The notes: generated by a model from the letters alone, not told the origin. DNA of 18,360 nt from Clostridiaceae bacterium (GCA_904501895.1 CAJGCX010000019.1:1-18360); one strand, 5' to 3'; shown: positions 6,506 through 15,684, counted from the first letter of the stretch. Numbers and translations are program-made.

Positions 6506-8548
6506 ATGGCAGTTTTTAAGTGTAAAATGTGCGGTGGTGAACTTAACCTCCAGCAAGGAATGAATATTGCCGAATGTCCATATTGCGGTACAAAACAGAC
6601 TGTACCCACATTGGATGACAAGCTTATTCGCCTCTACAACAGAGCAAACCAATATAGATTGGACAACGAATTCGATAAAGCTTACAGTGCTTATGAAGCT
6701 ATCGTTGCAGAAAAGAATGACGAAGCTGAAGCATATTGGGGAATGGTGCTTTCCGAGTTCGGTATTGAATATGTTGAAGACCCAAAAACAGGAAAAAGAG
6801 TGCCAACATGTCACCGTACACTTGTGAAATCCATTTCTGTTAACGAAAACTACAAATCGGCCCTAATGTTTGCTGATTTAGAAAGAAAATTCTTTTATGA
6901 AGATGAAGCAGAGGTTATCGACTCACTTCAAAAGAAAATTCTTAACGCATCAGCTAAAGAAGAGCCTTATGATATATTTATTTGCTATAAGGAAACTGAT
7001 GCAGATGGCAATCGTACAGAAGATAGTGTATTAGCGCAAGATATATATAACGACCTTACTAACAAAGGGTTTAAGGTTTTCTTCTCAAGAATTACACTTG
7101 AAGACAAGCTTGGCAAGGACTATGAGCCTTGTATTTTTGCTGCACTCACCAGTGCAAAGGTAATGCTTGTTGTCACAACTGACTCTGACAATTGCAACGC
7201 TGTTTGGGTAAAGAATGAGTGGAAGCGTTACATAGAATTTATGAAAACAGACAAGGATAAAACCTTAATTCCTGTTTACAAAAATATGTCACCTTATGCT
7301 CTTCCTGACGAGTTTGCAAGACTTCAGGCACAGGATATGTCTAAAATTGGCGCTATCCAAGACCTTGTAAGAGGTGTTGAAAAAATCCTTGGACAGGGCA
7401 ACAATGCAAGAGCCGGTTTAAGTGAAAACGAACAAAAGCTTTTAAATGCCTTTGAAAAGAGCCAGACAAGGAAGAAGAATTCGAGAAAATTAACTTTATG
7501 TTCAATACTCGGAGCACTCCTTTTCTTCATTATGTATTCATTCACTCTATCTTCGTCATCTGTTCCAGGAATTTTTTATAATGATTTTTTTGTAGGCATT
7601 GGCAGAAAAAATCTTTTTGCTGGAGATGTCTTTATACCATTTGTGGGAGGCGCTTCTGTTTTCCTTGCGACTTTATTTTCAATGTTATTTTTTAAGAAAA
7701 AATCTTTCAAATATGCAAAATATAGTTTTGGCCTTTTATTTGTTTGTTATAGTGTATGGCTTATGTGGGAAGCAACACTTTTCTTCACCCCTACAAGTCT
7801 TTTATGGCATGGATATGCAGTTGTAGGTATAGCTACTGCTTTGTGCACAATCATTGATGCACTCATTAATAAAAAACTTCCGTTTTTCATATTAATTTTG
7901 TTAGTTTCCATAGGTGTTTTTGTTTTTGAAAACAATGTTCCTGAAAGGTCTAATGAAAGGGATTCATCTGTTGAACAAATCGTTATCACAAGTTATCATG
8001 TAAGTATAAAAGAATATCCAAACGACATCAGTGACGACGTAGGTACTGTGAACAAGGATGAGATTTATACTATTTTAGATTCCCAAATATCCAACCAAAC
8101 AAAATGGATAAAAATAAAAACTAGCTATGACGAGGAAGGCTATATTCCATTCGGACGAGGTGAATATCTTAATTGTGAATATCTTCCAATGGATGAAAAT
8201 TTACAGGCATCAATAGATACAAAAAGAGAAAAAGAATCTGCCAAGCTCAAAGAATCTATTGAGGCTATCGGCGCATTAAACGGCGTGTGGAAATATCAGG
8301 AATATGGCAAGGATAGATATATGAGAATAGATGATGGTACGCTTTACTATGGCATTGACCTTGACAATGTTGACTATTGGGAAGATTCATATTATATCAC
8401 CTATGACATAGAGACCACAACCTACTCATTAAGCAGATACGACATAGTTGTTGGCACACTCGAATATGATGGCTCTAAAATCAAAATAGATGACACAGAT
8501 GGTGGCTACCCTATTCTGTTTGAGGGAAGCATCACAAGATATAACTAA
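6506..8548 (+). CDS. Zinc-ribbon/TIR membrane protein with SH3-like domain (TIR protein 1)
   Basis: The 680-residue protein carries a zinc ribbon (C6, C9, C24, C27), TPR-like helices (about 40-100), a TIR domain (about 154-296; PYDIFICYKETD at the first strand, BB-loop region around 194-207), about five membrane helices (329-348, 374-396, 406-427, 433-453, 458-475), an SH3-like domain (about 491-565) and a C-terminal beta-rich domain (about 585-680) related to that of TIR protein 2. E238 in VWVKNEW aligns with the catalytic Glu642 of SARM1, so NAD cleavage is plausible but untested. Lys-rich loops after helices 2 and 4 place the TIR domain inside and the SH3-like part outside. ATG 6506 is chosen over in-frame ATG 6485 because GGAG lies at the right distance and all paralogues start MAVFKCKMCGG. 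It is the first gene of the operon. Confidence 0.85.
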   Translation: MAVFKCKMCGGELNLQQGMNIAECPYCGTKQTVPTLDDKLIRLYNRANQYRLDNEFDKAYSAYEAIVAEKNDEAEAYWGMVLSEFGIEYVEDPKTGKRVPTCHRTLVKSISVNENYKSALMFADLERKFFYEDEAEVIDSLQKKILNASAKEEPYDIFICYKETDADGNRTEDSVLAQDIYNDLTNKGFKVFFSRITLEDKLGKDYEPCIFAALTSAKVMLVVTTDSDNCNAVWVKNEWKRYIEFMKTDKDKTLIPVYKNMSPYALPDEFARLQAQDMSKIGAIQDLVRGVEKILGQGNNARAGLSENEQKLLNAFEKSQTRKKNSRKLTLCSILGALLFFIMYSFTLSSSSVPGIFYNDFFVGIGRKNLFAGDVFIPFVGGASVFLATLFSMLFFKKKSFKYAKYSFGLLFVCYSVWLMWEATLFFTPTSLLWHGYAVVGIATALCTIIDALINKKLPFFILILLVSIGVFVFENNVPERSNERDSSVEQIVITSYHVSIKEYPNDISDDVGTVNKDEIYTILDSQISNQTKWIKIKTSYDEEGYIPFGRGEYLNCEYLPMDENLQASIDTKREKESAKLKESIEAIGALNGVWKYQEYGKDRYMRIDDGTLYYGIDLDNVDYWEDSYYITYDIETTTYSLSRYDIVVGTLEYDGSKIKIDDTDGGYPILFEGSITRYN

Positions 8549-8667
8549 TGGGAGAAAATAATTATGGCAGTTTTTAAGTGTAAAATGTGCGGTGGAACAC
8601 TTGAGATTAACAACAATGAAACAGTTGCAACCTGCGAATATTGTGGTACAAAGCAAACATTGCCAAA
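8546..8667 (+). repeat. Direct repeat copy A (122 bp)
   Basis: The stretch from the stop codon of TIR gene 1, through the 15-bp spacer with ribosome-binding site GGGAG, to codon 35 of TIR gene 2 is identical base for base to 11384-11505. The first 34 bases around the start codon (8562-8595) also match TIR gene 1 at 6504-6537. Confidence 0.95.
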
Positions 8668-11386
8668 GCTTGATGATGACCGACGCGCAAATCTTTATGA
8701 CCGAGCAAATCATTTCAGAAGATGTAACGAGTTTGATAAAGCTGCAGCTATATATGAACAAATTCTTAGTGATGACAATACCGATGCCGAAAGTTATTGG
8801 TCTCTTGTCCTCTGTCGTTATGGTATTGAATATGTTGAAGACCCTAAAACACGCAAGAGAATCCCTACTATTAACAGGGCTCAATACAGTTCTATTTTTG
8901 CTGATGAAGACTATAAATCCGCCTTACAATATGCAGATGGATATCAATCAGAAATATACCAACAAGAAGCAACTGCTATTGATGAAATTCAAAAAGGAAT
9001 TCTTGCTATTTCGCAGAAGGAAGAACCTTTTGATGTGTTCATTTGTTACAAAGAAACTGATAATTATGGTAGAAGAACGCCTGATAGTGTTTATGCACAG
9101 GACATATATAAAGCGCTAACTGAAGAGGGCTACAAGGTGTTTTTCTCTCGTATTACTCTTGAAGATAAACTTGGTACAGCATATGAGCCATATATTTTTG
9201 CCGCACTTAATTCGGCAAAAGTAATGCTTATTGTGGGAACAAAGCCTGAACATTTCAATGCGGTGTGGGTGAAAAATGAGTGGAGCAGATATCTCGCACT
9301 TGTAAAAAGTGGAAAAAAGAAAACCATCATCCCGATTTATGCTGAAATTAGTCCTTACGATTTACCAGAAGAGTTGTCTTATATTCAGGCACAAGACATG
9401 ACAAAAATCGGATTTATGCAGGATTTAGTGCGTGGTATAAATAAAATTATACCATTAAAAAAATCTAATCCAATTAATGGAAGTGTAGAGAATCAAATGG
9501 TTGATTCCATGCTCCAAAAGGCATTACACTTCATAAACTCTGGTGATTTTAAATCTGCAAATCTCTGCCTAGATACCGTACATGCCTATGACGTAGACAA
9601 TGCAATGTATTATGTTTATCAATTAATGATACAAAATGATTGCAAAAATATTGAAAAAATAAATGAAATCAAATCATCAATAGTTGATACAGAAGCCTAT
9701 ATCAATGCTGTCAATTATGCCGATGACGAATTAAAAGAATTCCTAATTTCATGTGGTTATCATACTCTATACAATGAAGCATTTCATATTTATAACAACA
9801 AATCGTCAATCTCAGATTTTAAAAAAGCGATAAATCTTATTGAACGAATTAATGTCGATACATTACTTTTGAGCGAACCCAATTTTGCAAGTACCATTAA
9901 TAACCTAAAGGATAAAATTGAAAAGAAAATATCAGAAATTGAAGAGCAGGAAAGAAAAAGAAAGAAAGAATTAAAAGAAAAAGAGGCAAAGAAGCAACGA
10001 CAAGCTAAAACGATAAAAAAGATATCCATCATCTCTGTTATAGTTTTAATTTTTATTTCGTTGACACTTTCAACTGTGATTTTTTGGATTACACCTTCAA
10101 GCAACTATAAAAAGGGCAATGTAGCATTAGAAAAAGGTGATTATGAAACAGCTATATCATATTATGCTAAAAGCCCACACTTCAAAGATGTTGCGGATAA
10201 AATGTATAATATTGAGCAGGGGAAATTAAAATATGCTCAGGCTGGTGATGAAGTAAAATTTGGTATATATAGCACCGACAACGGGATCTTCAAAAATAAT
10301 TATTCATCAATTGAATGGATTGTTCTTAAAAGAAATGTCGACAGCGTGTTACTTATTTCAAAAGAGTGCTTAACTGCAAAACCATATAATTCTGAATTAA
10401 AAGAGATACAGTGGGGAAATAGCAGTTTGTTTGACTGGCTGAACACTGAATTTAAAAACATTGCCTTTTCTGAAAAAGAGTCAAATTGCTTAATTTCAAA
10501 TATTACAATATTGAGTATGGATGAAATAGATGAATATTTCCCTACAGCAGAGTCAAAACGTGTTTTAGCAACAGAATATGCGAAAAAAGCCGGCATACAG
10601 GTTGCAGAAAATGGATATAGTTGTTGGTGGGTTAGAGGTGATTCTATTTCAGCTACTGAATACCCAGTTTTAAGCACAGGTGAATATGGTGAACCACTGT
10701 ATGTGACTAATGCTTTTGTTGGTGTCAGACCTGTAATCAATATTAAAATTGATCTTTCAGAGAATGAATTCAACAAGTTAAGCGAAGAAAATAAAAGTCA
10801 AATTTATAACGAGGCCCTTGAACAGTATAATAAAAAAGATTTAGAAGGTGCATTAAATAAATTTGTAGTCATTTCTGAATATAAAGATTCTCAAAATTAT
10901 ATCTATGAAATCAAATTAACACTAGCTCAACCAAAATTTGATTCCGGTAATTATTTGGAATATCAAAACACAATTCAGGAACTAGTAGATGCTGGTTACG
11001 AACCTGCAATTAAGGCGTATAATAAAGCTCAAAAAGAAATTGATGCCACAAACGCTAAAGCTGAAGCTGAAAAAAATGAGGTTGAAAACGCGATGAAGGC
11101 TTTAAATGGCATGTGGAAATGGCAAAATTTCTTTGGCTATTATATGGAAATCAAAGATGGTGTTATTTCATATGGTACAAATGCTGATAAATCCGTCAAT
11201 CACGCAGATGAGTTTTGGTATGATAATTATGGAACAATTGAATACGACCCTGCAACAAAATCATATAAAATAAAGGACTTTATGTGGGCAGAAAAGCTTA
11301 CATTTGATGGCGCTAAAATTAAGATGTATGACGAATATGGGGACCCACCTTCATTCTTCGATGGATACGCTACAAAATATAAATAA
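8564..11386 (+). CDS. Zinc-ribbon/TIR membrane protein with DUF6273-like domain (TIR protein 2)
   Basis: The 940-residue protein has a zinc ribbon (C6, C9, C24, C27), TPR-like helices (40-100), a TIR domain (about 155-297; FDVFICYKETD, E239 in VWVKNEW as candidate NADase glutamate), further helical repeats (about 312-450), a charged Lys/Glu coiled segment (452-485) and one membrane helix (about 486-509). Outside follow a TPR-like segment (513-550, YKKGNVALEKGDYETAISYY), a DUF6273-like domain (about 556-727, with IEWIVL, SLFDWLN, CWWVRG and VGVRPVIN), more helices (740-840) and a C-terminal beta-rich domain (845-940) like that of TIR protein 1. Basic residues before the helix put the TIR in the cytoplasm. 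The gene starts 15 bp after TIR gene 1. It reads as a mosaic of TIR protein 1 and the 366-residue protein at the operon end. Confidence 0.85.
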   Translation: MAVFKCKMCGGTLEINNNETVATCEYCGTKQTLPKLDDDRRANLYDRANHFRRCNEFDKAAAIYEQILSDDNTDAESYWSLVLCRYGIEYVEDPKTRKRIPTINRAQYSSIFADEDYKSALQYADGYQSEIYQQEATAIDEIQKGILAISQKEEPFDVFICYKETDNYGRRTPDSVYAQDIYKALTEEGYKVFFSRITLEDKLGTAYEPYIFAALNSAKVMLIVGTKPEHFNAVWVKNEWSRYLALVKSGKKKTIIPIYAEISPYDLPEELSYIQAQDMTKIGFMQDLVRGINKIIPLKKSNPINGSVENQMVDSMLQKALHFINSGDFKSANLCLDTVHAYDVDNAMYYVYQLMIQNDCKNIEKINEIKSSIVDTEAYINAVNYADDELKEFLISCGYHTLYNEAFHIYNNKSSISDFKKAINLIERINVDTLLLSEPNFASTINNLKDKIEKKISEIEEQERKRKKELKEKEAKKQRQAKTIKKISIISVIVLIFISLTLSTVIFWITPSSNYKKGNVALEKGDYETAISYYAKSPHFKDVADKMYNIEQGKLKYAQAGDEVKFGIYSTDNGIFKNNYSSIEWIVLKRNVDSVLLISKECLTAKPYNSELKEIQWGNSSLFDWLNTEFKNIAFSEKESNCLISNITILSMDEIDEYFPTAESKRVLATEYAKKAGIQVAENGYSCWWVRGDSISATEYPVLSTGEYGEPLYVTNAFVGVRPVINIKIDLSENEFNKLSEENKSQIYNEALEQYNKKDLEGALNKFVVISEYKDSQNYIYEIKLTLAQPKFDSGNYLEYQNTIQELVDAGYEPAIKAYNKAQKEIDATNAKAEAEKNEVENAMKALNGMWKWQNFFGYYMEIKDGVISYGTNADKSVNHADEFWYDNYGTIEYDPATKSYKIKDFMWAEKLTFDGAKIKMYDEYGDPPSFFDGYATKYK

Positions 11387-11505
11387 TGGGAGAAAATAAT
11401 TATGGCAGTTTTTAAGTGTAAAATGTGCGGTGGAACACTTGAGATTAACAACAATGAAACAGTTGCAACCTGCGAATATTGTGGTACAAAGCAAACATTG
11501 CCAAA
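11384..11505 (+). repeat. Direct repeat copy B (122 bp)
   Basis: Identical to 8546-8667, covering the stop codon of TIR gene 2, the 15-bp spacer and the first 35 codons of TIR gene 3. The copies lie 2838 bp apart in direct orientation, so recombination between them would remove exactly TIR gene 2 and leave an intact gene 3. Confidence 0.95.
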
Positions 11506-13447
11506 AAATTGTGATGATGTTGTATCTAATCTTTTCAATAGAGCAAACAATCTTCGTCTTAAATGTGAGTTTGATAAAGCTGAACAGGTATATGAAAAAA
11601 TTCTTGAGCTTGACAATTCCGAGTCTGAAGCTCATTGGGGCATAGTGCTTTGCAAGTATGGTATTGAATATGTTGAAGACCCTAAGACATATACTCGCAT
11701 ACCTACTTGCCACAGAACTTCTTACGATGCTATCCTTGCTGATTCTGCATATCTTTCAGCTATTGCCAATGCAGATAGCTATCAGAAGGTAATCTATGAA
11801 GAAGAAGCCAAGAAAATCAACAATATTCAGCATAGCATTCTTGAGGTTGTAAAGAAAGAAAAACCATTTGATGTATTTATTTGCTATAAAGAAACTGATG
11901 AACACGGTCAACGTACTATTGATAGCTCATTGGCAAATGACATTTATCATCAATTAACTAATGAAGGTTTTAAGGTATTCTATTCCGCAATTACACTTGA
12001 AGATAAGCTTGGTGAAGAGTATGAACCATACATATTCGCAGCACTTAATTCTGCGAAGGTAATGCTCGTTATTGGTACAAAACCTGAATATTTTGAATCA
12101 GTATGGGTAAAAAACGAATGGTCGAGATTCTTGAAACTTATAAAGACAGACCGTTCAAAGCTCCTTATACCATGTTATCGCAACATGGATGCTTATGATT
12201 TGCCAGAAGAATTTTCTCACCTTCAATCACAAGATATGAGTAAAATCGGATTTGTTAATGATGTAGTACGTGGAATAAACAAAGTTCTTCACTCAAAAGA
12301 AAATACCGGAAATTTTTTTGCTAAAGAAGATGAAACGGTAGATGTTTCCGCTTTGATTAAAAGGGCATATCTATATTTAGAAGATGAAGAATGGGATAGT
12401 GCTTTCGATAACGTTGAAAAAGTTTTAAACACCCATCCAGACAACGCTAATGCATATTTTATTAAGTTGTTAATTGAACTTAAAATAAAAACAAAAGATG
12501 ACTTAGTAAATTGCGATGTAGTTTTTGATACATATTCAAACTATTTGAAAGCATTTCGTTTTGCTGATGCAGAGTTAAAATATTTTTTAGCAAAATGCGC
12601 AAAAATTGTGAGGGAAAAGAATCAAGATTCTATATACGATGATGCAATTGAACTGTACAATTCCAAAGATATTGAAAACGTTGAGTTTGCCTCCAATATG
12701 TTTAAATCAATATTTGGTTATAAAGACGCTGAAGAAATGTATTCAAAATGCATAGAAACGATCGAGGAATTACATACCAAAAAAAAGAAAAATAAAAAGA
12801 AGAAAAAAATTGCTATAATATGTAGTATAACAGTTGTGATTATTGCAAGCATCTGTGTCATATGTTCAATTTTGATATCACCTTATGTCGAATATAATAA
12901 TGCGGTTGAAAATCTACATAACGGAGATTATTATTCTGCATATCTCTATTTTGCAAGCAGTGATTTCCCGGATAGTAAGGAATTGATGCACGAAGCACAA
13001 TACGGATATATTAATGACAACTATTACCGTGAAGACGAAACTACATATCAATTTTTAAAGGAATTAAAAGATTTAGATTATAAAGATTCAAAAGAATTAT
13101 TTGATGATTTATATGCATGGGAAGTTACGTTGGATTATTGCAATACAAACCCCAATGATGAAGAAACTAATATAGGGTCTGTTCCTAAGAAATGTTCATA
13201 TTACCATATGAATTTTATTCTTTCCGGTGGTGAACCAAACAAAAAAATAACTTTGTATAATAAAACTAAGTGGCCAAGCGGAGATGTGTACACATCCAGT
13301 TGGTATTGGGAAGACTGTACTGATCATTCAAATTTAGGAATTCTTTGGAATGAAGGTTTTTCTAGCACAGCAGGAACTTTCACAATAGAGTTCTATGATG
13401 CTGAGACTGATAAATGCATTGATAGAATCTCACTTCAAGTTGAGTAA
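11402..13447 (+). CDS. Zinc-ribbon/TIR membrane protein with C-terminal beta domain (TIR protein 3)
   Basis: The 681-residue protein repeats the common front end: zinc ribbon (C6, C9, C24, C27), TPR-like helices (40-100) and a TIR domain (about 155-297; FDVFICYKETD, E239 in VWVKNEW). The BB-loop region reads YSAITLEDKLGEEYEPY. TPR-like repeats follow (about 315-450, then YKDAEEMYSKC), then a very Lys-rich stretch (460-469) and one membrane helix (about 469-492). Outside is a TPR-like segment (496-570) and a C-terminal region (about 590-681) with alternating hydrophobic and aromatic residues, probably a beta-sandwich, not matched to a family by eye. The basic stretch places the TIR inside the cell. 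The first 35 codons are identical in DNA to TIR gene 2, while the second half is AT-rich and unrelated. Confidence 0.84.
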   Translation: MAVFKCKMCGGTLEINNNETVATCEYCGTKQTLPKNCDDVVSNLFNRANNLRLKCEFDKAEQVYEKILELDNSESEAHWGIVLCKYGIEYVEDPKTYTRIPTCHRTSYDAILADSAYLSAIANADSYQKVIYEEEAKKINNIQHSILEVVKKEKPFDVFICYKETDEHGQRTIDSSLANDIYHQLTNEGFKVFYSAITLEDKLGEEYEPYIFAALNSAKVMLVIGTKPEYFESVWVKNEWSRFLKLIKTDRSKLLIPCYRNMDAYDLPEEFSHLQSQDMSKIGFVNDVVRGINKVLHSKENTGNFFAKEDETVDVSALIKRAYLYLEDEEWDSAFDNVEKVLNTHPDNANAYFIKLLIELKIKTKDDLVNCDVVFDTYSNYLKAFRFADAELKYFLAKCAKIVREKNQDSIYDDAIELYNSKDIENVEFASNMFKSIFGYKDAEEMYSKCIETIEELHTKKKKNKKKKKIAIICSITVVIIASICVICSILISPYVEYNNAVENLHNGDYYSAYLYFASSDFPDSKELMHEAQYGYINDNYYREDETTYQFLKELKDLDYKDSKELFDDLYAWEVTLDYCNTNPNDEETNIGSVPKKCSYYHMNFILSGGEPNKKITLYNKTKWPSGDVYTSSWYWEDCTDHSNLGILWNEGFSSTAGTFTIEFYDAETDKCIDRISLQVE

Positions 13448-13470
13448 GATTGGACTAAGGAGGATTTAAC

Positions 13471-14586
13471 ATGTCAAAAATAGCAGATGTAATTAAATAT
13501 GAAGGCAATAATGATGTCTTTATCTGGAAGCACCCTTGTGAGGATTTTAATTCTCTCACACAATTAATTGTTCACGAAAGTCAGGAAGCAATTTTCTTTA
13601 TGAATGGTCAGGCACTTGATTTGTTTGGACCTGGACGATACACACTTGAAACACAGAATATTCCTAAAATCGGCAAGGCTCTCAACCGTACAACCGGTGA
13701 TACACCTTTCCATTGTGAGGTTTATTTTATTAACAAGGCTGAACAAATGAATATCAAATGGGGCACTGACTCAAAGGTTCAGTATATGGAGCCTACATAT
13801 AATTTCCCACTTTCAATCGGTGCAAGTGGTGAAATGAGTCTTCGTGCAGAGGATTCAAGAAAGCTTCTTTTAAAGCTTGTTGGTACTGAAAACTTCCTTA
13901 CACAGGCACAGCTCACTGTTTTCTTCCGTTCATTCCTTATGACAAGAGTGAAAACATATATTGCACAGACAATGAAGGCAAACAGCATCAGTATTTTTGA
14001 AATTGATGAAAATCTTTCAATGTTCTCTGATGCAATCAAAGCTCTTCTTGTAAATGACTTTGCAGACTATGGTGTTTCACTTGAAAAATTCTTTGTAACA
14101 AACATTGCTAAGCCTGACGGTGACTCAATGTACGAGAAATTCAAGTCACTCCATTTCCGTCAGTATGCTGATATTGCTGAGGCAAAGCTTCGTCAGCAGA
14201 CAGACTTGATTTACGCTGAAACAGAAGCACAGAAGGTAATTATCGACTCAAAGGCTCAGGCTACAAAGCGCGCACAGGAAGGCTATACATACAGTCAGGA
14301 ACGTGGATTTGATGTTGCTGAACAGGTTGCACAGAATGAGGCTGTTGGTGAATTTACAAACCTTGGTGTAGGCTTTGGCACAATGGCAGGTGTCGGCGGT
14401 GCCGTTGGCGGTATGGTTGGTGGTATGATGAATGATGCTATCAACACAGCACCAGCTCAGGCAAATGACGATATGGCTACTTTTAAAGCAAAAATCGAAA
14501 AGCTTACAGTAATGAAAGAAGCAGGAATGTTAAGTGAAGAAGAATTCAATAATCTTAAAGCTCAGCTTCTTACAAGCATTTTATAA
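13471..14586 (+). CDS. SPFH/band-7 protein with C-terminal SHOCT motif (YdjI-like)
   Basis: The 371-residue soluble protein has an SPFH-type core (about 20-230), an Ala/Gln/Glu-rich helical segment (about 232-292) that probably drives oligomerisation, a Gly/Met-rich linker (298-320) and a SHOCT-like end (about 338-368, KIEKLTVMKEAGMLSEEEF). This order is that of Bacillus subtilis YdjI and the proteins often annotated as virion core protein-like. SPFH proteins form membrane-associated scaffolds; YdjI works with YdjG and YdjH in membrane recruitment of PspA. No membrane helix is present, so it probably associates with the membrane through partners, here perhaps the zinc-ribbon/TIR proteins; this is inference. 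It begins 23 bp after TIR gene 3 with a strong site (AAGGAGG, 13457-13463) and sits centrally in the operon. Confidence 0.85.
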   Translation: MSKIADVIKYEGNNDVFIWKHPCEDFNSLTQLIVHESQEAIFFMNGQALDLFGPGRYTLETQNIPKIGKALNRTTGDTPFHCEVYFINKAEQMNIKWGTDSKVQYMEPTYNFPLSIGASGEMSLRAEDSRKLLLKLVGTENFLTQAQLTVFFRSFLMTRVKTYIAQTMKANSISIFEIDENLSMFSDAIKALLVNDFADYGVSLEKFFVTNIAKPDGDSMYEKFKSLHFRQYADIAEAKLRQQTDLIYAETEAQKVIIDSKAQATKRAQEGYTYSQERGFDVAEQVAQNEAVGEFTNLGVGFGTMAGVGGAVGGMVGGMMNDAINTAPAQANDDMATFKAKIEKLTVMKEAGMLSEEEFNNLKAQLLTSIL

Positions 14587-14597
14587 GGAGAATCATT

Positions 14598-15671
14598 ATG
14601 AAGAACGGTAAAAATTTAGTTGTAATTCTTACAAGTATTGTTTTAGTTGTTTTCATCGGTTTATCATTTTTGATTTACGATAAATCCGATGCAGTAACAA
14701 TAAAAGGCACAGACGGTTCTTATGCAGAGGTCTTTGCAAATGCAAATGGCTTGAACTTTGTGGAAATTGCAGATTCCGAAAACCCAAACGTTGATATTCC
14801 TGTAGCAGAAGACTCAACAGATGACTTAAAAGACGAGACAGCAGAAGATGCTCCTGAAGTTAAGGAAAATTCAACCTTTGCATATAATTATGTAGATAAA
14901 AAGACAGTAACAATCGTTGGCTACAAGGGTTCGTCAAAATATGTTGTTATTCCTGACACTATTGACACTCTCCCTGTAACAAAGGTTGCCCTTAACCCAA
15001 TTGCAGAGGGCATTGATATGATTCAGTTTTCAGACAATGTTGCATCTATTGAAGGCAACTATACATCTCCTCGTTACACAGCAGAATTTTTCATTGCCCT
15101 TATAATTATGCTTTTAGGCTATGTTTACGCAGTAATTGCAACATTTATGGCTTTCGGCAAGGCAGATACAAATGAAAAGACATTCTACGGACTTCCTCTC
15201 GTTTACAACGGTTTTGCTACATTTGTTGTGTTAACAATTGCATCTGCATTGTTCATGATATTAAATCTTCCGATTGTAACAATGGTTGTTGTAGCTATTG
15301 TTGTTATTGCACTTTCTGCAATCGGACTTGTTAAAAAGTCAGTTGCTCGTGATGCAGTAGAAGCTACCGGTGAAAAGGTTAAACAGCAGACTGCATTTAT
15401 CAGATTGCTTACAGCAGACGCTGAACATCTTGTGTCAACTGCAAAAACACCTGAAATCAAATCAGATACTAAAAAGGTTTATGAAGCAATCCGTTATTCA
15501 GACCCAATGAGCAACGATGCTCTCAGCGATGTTGAAACAAAAATTCAATATCAGTTCAACGCTCTTACAAATGCTGTGAAAAACGAAGATGCAGAGCTCG
15601 TAGCATCAATGTCCGCTGAATTATTAGACCTTATTGATGCGAGAAATAAAAAGTGTAAAGCACTTAAATAA
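14598..15671 (+). CDS. Membrane protein with short LRR_5-like extracytoplasmic segment
   Basis: The 357-residue protein has an N-terminal membrane helix (about 7-27), an extracytoplasmic region (28-160), three further hydrophobic helices (about 163-187, 203-223, 226-245) and a soluble helical C-terminus (about 248-357). The outer region contains an acidic linker (70-92) and then TVTIVGYKGSSKYVVIPDTI with LPVTKVALNPIAEGIDMIQF, which resembles the start of BspA/LRR_5 repeats (V-x-I-P-x-x-I-x-x-x-P-V-T). Only about one and a half units are present, so it may be a degenerate or minimal version. I do not recognise the helical C-terminus. The ATG is 11 bp after the SPFH stop, and the ribosome-binding site AAGGAG overlaps that stop codon, suggesting translational coupling. 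A role as membrane partner of the SPFH protein is possible but unproven. Confidence 0.75.
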   Translation: MKNGKNLVVILTSIVLVVFIGLSFLIYDKSDAVTIKGTDGSYAEVFANANGLNFVEIADSENPNVDIPVAEDSTDDLKDETAEDAPEVKENSTFAYNYVDKKTVTIVGYKGSSKYVVIPDTIDTLPVTKVALNPIAEGIDMIQFSDNVASIEGNYTSPRYTAEFFIALIIMLLGYVYAVIATFMAFGKADTNEKTFYGLPLVYNGFATFVVLTIASALFMILNLPIVTMVVVAIVVIALSAIGLVKKSVARDAVEATGEKVKQQTAFIRLLTADAEHLVSTAKTPEIKSDTKKVYEAIRYSDPMSNDALSDVETKIQYQFNALTNAVKNEDAELVASMSAELLDLIDARNKKCKALK

Positions 15672-15684
15672 TTGAGGTAACACA

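Noticed and set aside
8546..11505. The 122-bp direct repeats as ends of a mobile element
   Set aside because: No transposase, terminal inverted repeats or target duplication is present; the repeat is made of coding and spacer DNA of paralogous genes.
11351..11713. Minus-strand frames opposite the starts of the TIR genes, similar to each other (also 6434-6814 and 8429-8884)
   Set aside because: Their likeness follows from the conserved zinc-ribbon coding DNA on the other strand; they have no start signals and cross gene borders.
6506..13447. A Thoeris defence system
   Set aside because: The TIR proteins are membrane-anchored with zinc ribbons, and no ThsA-type SIR2/SLOG effector is in the window.
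14598..15671. A BspA-type adhesin
   Set aside because: Only about one and a half LRR_5-like units are visible, and the protein has several membrane helices and a helical inner domain, unlike long repeat adhesins.
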